DNA of 64,000 nucleotides from Geomonas ferrireducens. Lineage in GTDB: Bacteria > Desulfobacterota > Desulfuromonadia > Geobacterales > Geobacteraceae. Each line of letters starts with the position of its first letter. The stretch's first letter is position 1. Where the stretch lies: positions 186,001-250,000 of the forward strand of contig NZ_SSYA01000003.1 of the NCBI RefSeq assembly GCF_004917065.1. The letters are read 5' to 3'. Positions 62,029 to 64,000 of the stretch are shown in pieces. The position numbers and the translations under genes are program-made. The notes under the pieces were generated by a model that worked only from the letters and a program-made list of their open reading frames with translations, was not told where the DNA came from and did not search any database.

Positions 62029-64000
62029 TCAGGTCAGTTGCCAACGCAGAACAAATAATGCCTCTTGTTCCATACGGTGCTGCAATTTTGCGCTGATCTG
62101 GTCAAGCACGGCATCCTTCTGCCGGTCAACCTCGCGACTTGCCAAGTCATAAGCCCGCCACGCCTCGTCCCTCTTCGTTTCCAAGGTTCTCACCGCCCGC
62201 TGTCGTTCCAGCTTTTCCGGCAATGTCGGCGCGAGGCGCGCTGCTTTCTTCGCTTCTTTAAGTGCTTCGTCAAGTTCTGCCAGCTCCGCCTTTAAGGATG
62301 TCCGACGATCTTCCGCCCACCGATCCAGTTTATCCATTTCGGCATCGAACCAGACGGTGTTGCGGGCTGTCAACTCCTCCAGTAGCTCCTGGTGCTGGTG
62401 CTTCAGCTCCGCCTCTAGAGCGTTATTTATCTCTGATGGCACGGCGCAGGCCGCTCCCTGCCGGGCAGGGAGGTCGAAGAGTCGGCGACATTCAGCACCG
62501 TCAAGCTGCCTCCCGTCATTTGTTATTCCGGTCAATACAAGTTTGTCTTCAGTCTCCAAGGCGCTTATCGTGAGCCGTGTGCAGGCCAGCCATCCAGCTT
62601 GTCCAACAAGTGGCTCCAAAACAGCGATGTTTTTGCCGCTACCGCTGTAGTTGAACGCCACCTCTGAGGGGGCTACGGAAAGGGCCATGCCTTTACCTAA
62701 TACTTTCTGCGCAAGGGGGTGGCCGACCCGATAAGTATTGGCATCCTCCACCCCCTTTCCCATGCGATAAGGTCCAGGGTGGATGTCTTTGCTGGTAAAA
62801 GGATTTGTATGGAGGGTGAAGCTATAGCTGTCATCTTGGAACAGTGCACAGCCTTTAAGTAGGTGACGGGTGATTTGCCAAAGCAGTTCGTTGAAACGGT
62901 CGAGGACATCGTGGCTCTGAATGCGGACCTTCTCGACCACTTCCTGGTCGAAGTTATCCAGCAGTTTCTCGCGGGCATCTCGCTGTCCGGCAATAATGTC
63001 GGTCTCCAACTCCCGTTGAAGCTGGTCGAACTCGAACTCGATTTGCTCTGGTGTGCGGCATCGTTGGTAGATGGTCGCAATCCTCTTCTCGAAATCAACT
63101 CCCGACTCCACTGCTCCGAGAACCTCATCGCTTGCACCAAAGACCCCGTTGAAGAGCCTGAACTTCTCATCAAGTAGTTCGTAGACCCGCTGGTCGGCGG
63201 CATTGCTCTTGTTGAGGAAGTTCACCACCACCACGTCGAACTTTTGCCCGTAACGATGGCAGCGACCGATGCGCTGCTCGATACGCTGTGGGTTCCAAGG
63301 AAGATCGTAATTGACCACCAAGTTGCAAAACTGGAGGTTGATCCCTTCAGCAGCAGCTTCAGTGGCGATGAGGATGGCGGCATTGTCGCGGAAGTTTTCT
63401 ACCAATGCAGCTCTCATGTCGGCGGTGGGGGACCCGGAGATCCGGTCGGTGCCAGCGTGCTGCGCGAGCCAGCGTTGATAGATAGCCTTGGAAGTTGGAT
63501 CGTTATTGGACCCGCTGAAAAGCATGACCTTGCCAGCAAACTCCGTCTCTTCGAGAAGGTGGAACAGGTAATCTTGGGTGCGACGAGACTCGGTGAAGAT
63601 AACGGCTTTTTGTTGGAGGGTAGCGGCACCTTGGTTTCTTTGGGCCTCGGCGGAAGCGTGGAAACCGCGCCGAAGGGCGGTGAGCAGAACCTCTCCTTTG
63701 GAGTTCCTGGCGATGGAACGTGCCAGCTCGTGGAATTTATGGAGCTGCTCCTTCTCGTGCCGTAGCTCTTCGAGCTGCTCGGGCATCAGACGAGCACGCT
63801 CCTGAGCGGCAGAACCATTTTCGTTCTCTTCCCATTCATCGGCCAGTTCATCTAGTTCCTCCCAATCCTGTGGGAGTTCGTCTGGTGCAGCGTCCACGGA
63901 TAAAGCAGCAGCTTCTGCAGATTCTAGCTTCTGGACGAGACCTTCCAGAGTACCCGAGATGGCAAAGGTGGATGAGGCAAGCAGCTTTCGGAGGATGAGC
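62029..64000 (-). CDS. SNF2-type helicase, C-terminal part (cut by window end)
   Basis: The frame is open to the window end (656 residues visible to base 63999). It covers the second RecA domain of an SNF2/HepA-type helicase (IFTESRRTQDYLFHLL, ILIATEAAAEGINLQFCNLV, WNPQRIEQRIGRCHRYGQ), followed by a long C-terminal region with a coiled coil (about 480-600). The start and Walker A are outside. Such proteins occur with DrmD-like and other defence loci. It is the first visible gene of the minus-strand operon. Confidence 0.87.
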   Translation of the reverse strand, partial: LILRKLLASSTFAISGTLEGLVQKLESAEAAALSVDAAPDELPQDWEELDELADEWEENENGSAAQERARLMPEQLEELRHEKEQLHKFHELARSIARNSKGEVLLTALRRGFHASAEAQRNQGAATLQQKAVIFTESRRTQDYLFHLLEETEFAGKVMLFSGSNNDPTSKAIYQRWLAQHAGTDRISGSPTADMRAALVENFRDNAAILIATEAAAEGINLQFCNLVVNYDLPWNPQRIEQRIGRCHRYGQKFDVVVVNFLNKSNAADQRVYELLDEKFRLFNGVFGASDEVLGAVESGVDFEKRIATIYQRCRTPEQIEFEFDQLQRELETDIIAGQRDAREKLLDNFDQEVVEKVRIQSHDVLDRFNELLWQITRHLLKGCALFQDDSYSFTLHTNPFTSKDIHPGPYRMGKGVEDANTYRVGHPLAQKVLGKGMALSVAPSEVAFNYSGSGKNIAVLEPLVGQAGWLACTRLTISALETEDKLVLTGITNDGRQLDGAECRRLFDLPARQGAACAVPSEINNALEAELKHQHQELLEELTARNTVWFDAEMDKLDRWAEDRRTSLKAELAELDEALKEAKKAARLAPTLPEKLERQRAVRTLETKRDEAWRAYDLASREVDRQKDAVLDQISAKLQHRMEQEALFVLRWQLT

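Larger units (their letters stand above)
41903..64000. mobile_element. integrative genomic island downstream of tRNA-His (continues beyond window)
   Basis: Everything after the tRNA-His gene differs from the left part: a lower, uneven GC content with an AT-rich patch near 48.4-48.9 kb, an integrase, a resolvase, many unrecognised small genes, and a restriction/defence operon. The 3' part of tRNA-His (about 41880-41902) is the likely attachment core. No second copy of it is seen before base 64000, so the right end lies outside. Confidence 0.8.

Noticed and set aside
53073-64000. Naming the operon as BREX, DISARM or a plain type III system
   Set aside because: pglZ, brxC and drmAB-like genes are not seen, and the OLD, DUF262 and SNF2 genes go beyond a plain type III pair. 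The start of the SNF2 gene and what precedes it are outside the window.

Overview
The window is about 64 kb of a GC-rich bacterial chromosome. A tetraheme c-type cytochrome with an NHL-repeat lipoprotein, an hgcAB mercury-methylation pair, a B12-dependent ribonucleotide reductase, two Cache-domain chemoreceptors, a diguanylate cyclase and many small Fe-S or Cys-rich proteins together suggest a Geobacteraceae-type anaerobic deltaproteobacterium (Geobacter, Geomonas or Citrifermentans). This placement is inference from gene content and codon style; no 16S rRNA gene lies in the window.

Core chromosome, 1-41.9 kb. A NarL-type kinase (cut by the window edge) and its regulator come first. The cytochrome/NHL pair follows, behind a good sigma-54 promoter candidate. 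hgcA-hgcB come next. hgcA seems to start 46 codons upstream of the first uninterrupted start codon; the frame crosses a single in-frame UGA that is followed at the right distance by a 7-bp hairpin with a GGU loop, so this HgcA may be a selenoprotein. Cys-rich small proteins (DUF1540, ferredoxin), a rubrerythrin-like protein, membrane proteins and transporters follow. Then come a chemoreceptor behind a FliA-type promoter, an IclR regulator, a MoxR/VWA (CoxE) pair, a radical SAM protein, a crotonase, a thioesterase, a GT61 glycosyltransferase, an orphan RelE-like protein and a second chemoreceptor. A run of minus-strand small genes includes a LysE exporter, a J-domain protein, a CGGC protein, a methyltransferase, a stand-alone FliG-middle-domain-like protein and an MFS carrier. 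After them come Rnk, an AEC permease, a receiver-HisKA protein, a GDSL esterase, an M20 hydrolase, a ten-copy 41-bp tandem repeat, an outer-membrane barrel, NrdJ, a GAF-GGDEF cyclase overlapping a beta-helix protein, and rph-rdgB. Several short dispersed repeats sit between genes.

A tRNA cluster (Pro-UGG, Arg-UCU, His-GUG) ends the core at 41902. A 606-residue tyrosine recombinase begins 89 bp later and everything to the window end looks like one integrated island of lower, mosaic GC. Its left part (42-53 kb) holds a serine recombinase with repeated sites upstream, several unrecognised small genes, a ParB-like remnant, an XRE regulator beside two paralogous ImmA/IrrE-like peptidase genes (one lacking the first zinc-binding His), a stand-alone FtsH/M41-like peptidase gene preceded by a 28-codon overlapping reading frame, and a protein with polymerase-palm-like motifs. 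Its right part (53-64 kb and beyond) is a tight five-gene minus-strand operon. In transcription order this is an SNF2-type helicase (cut by the window edge), a DUF262/DUF1524 GmrSD-like nuclease, an OLD-family ATPase/TOPRIM nuclease, a type III Mod methyltransferase and a type III Res translocase/nuclease. It is very probably a composite phage-defence locus.
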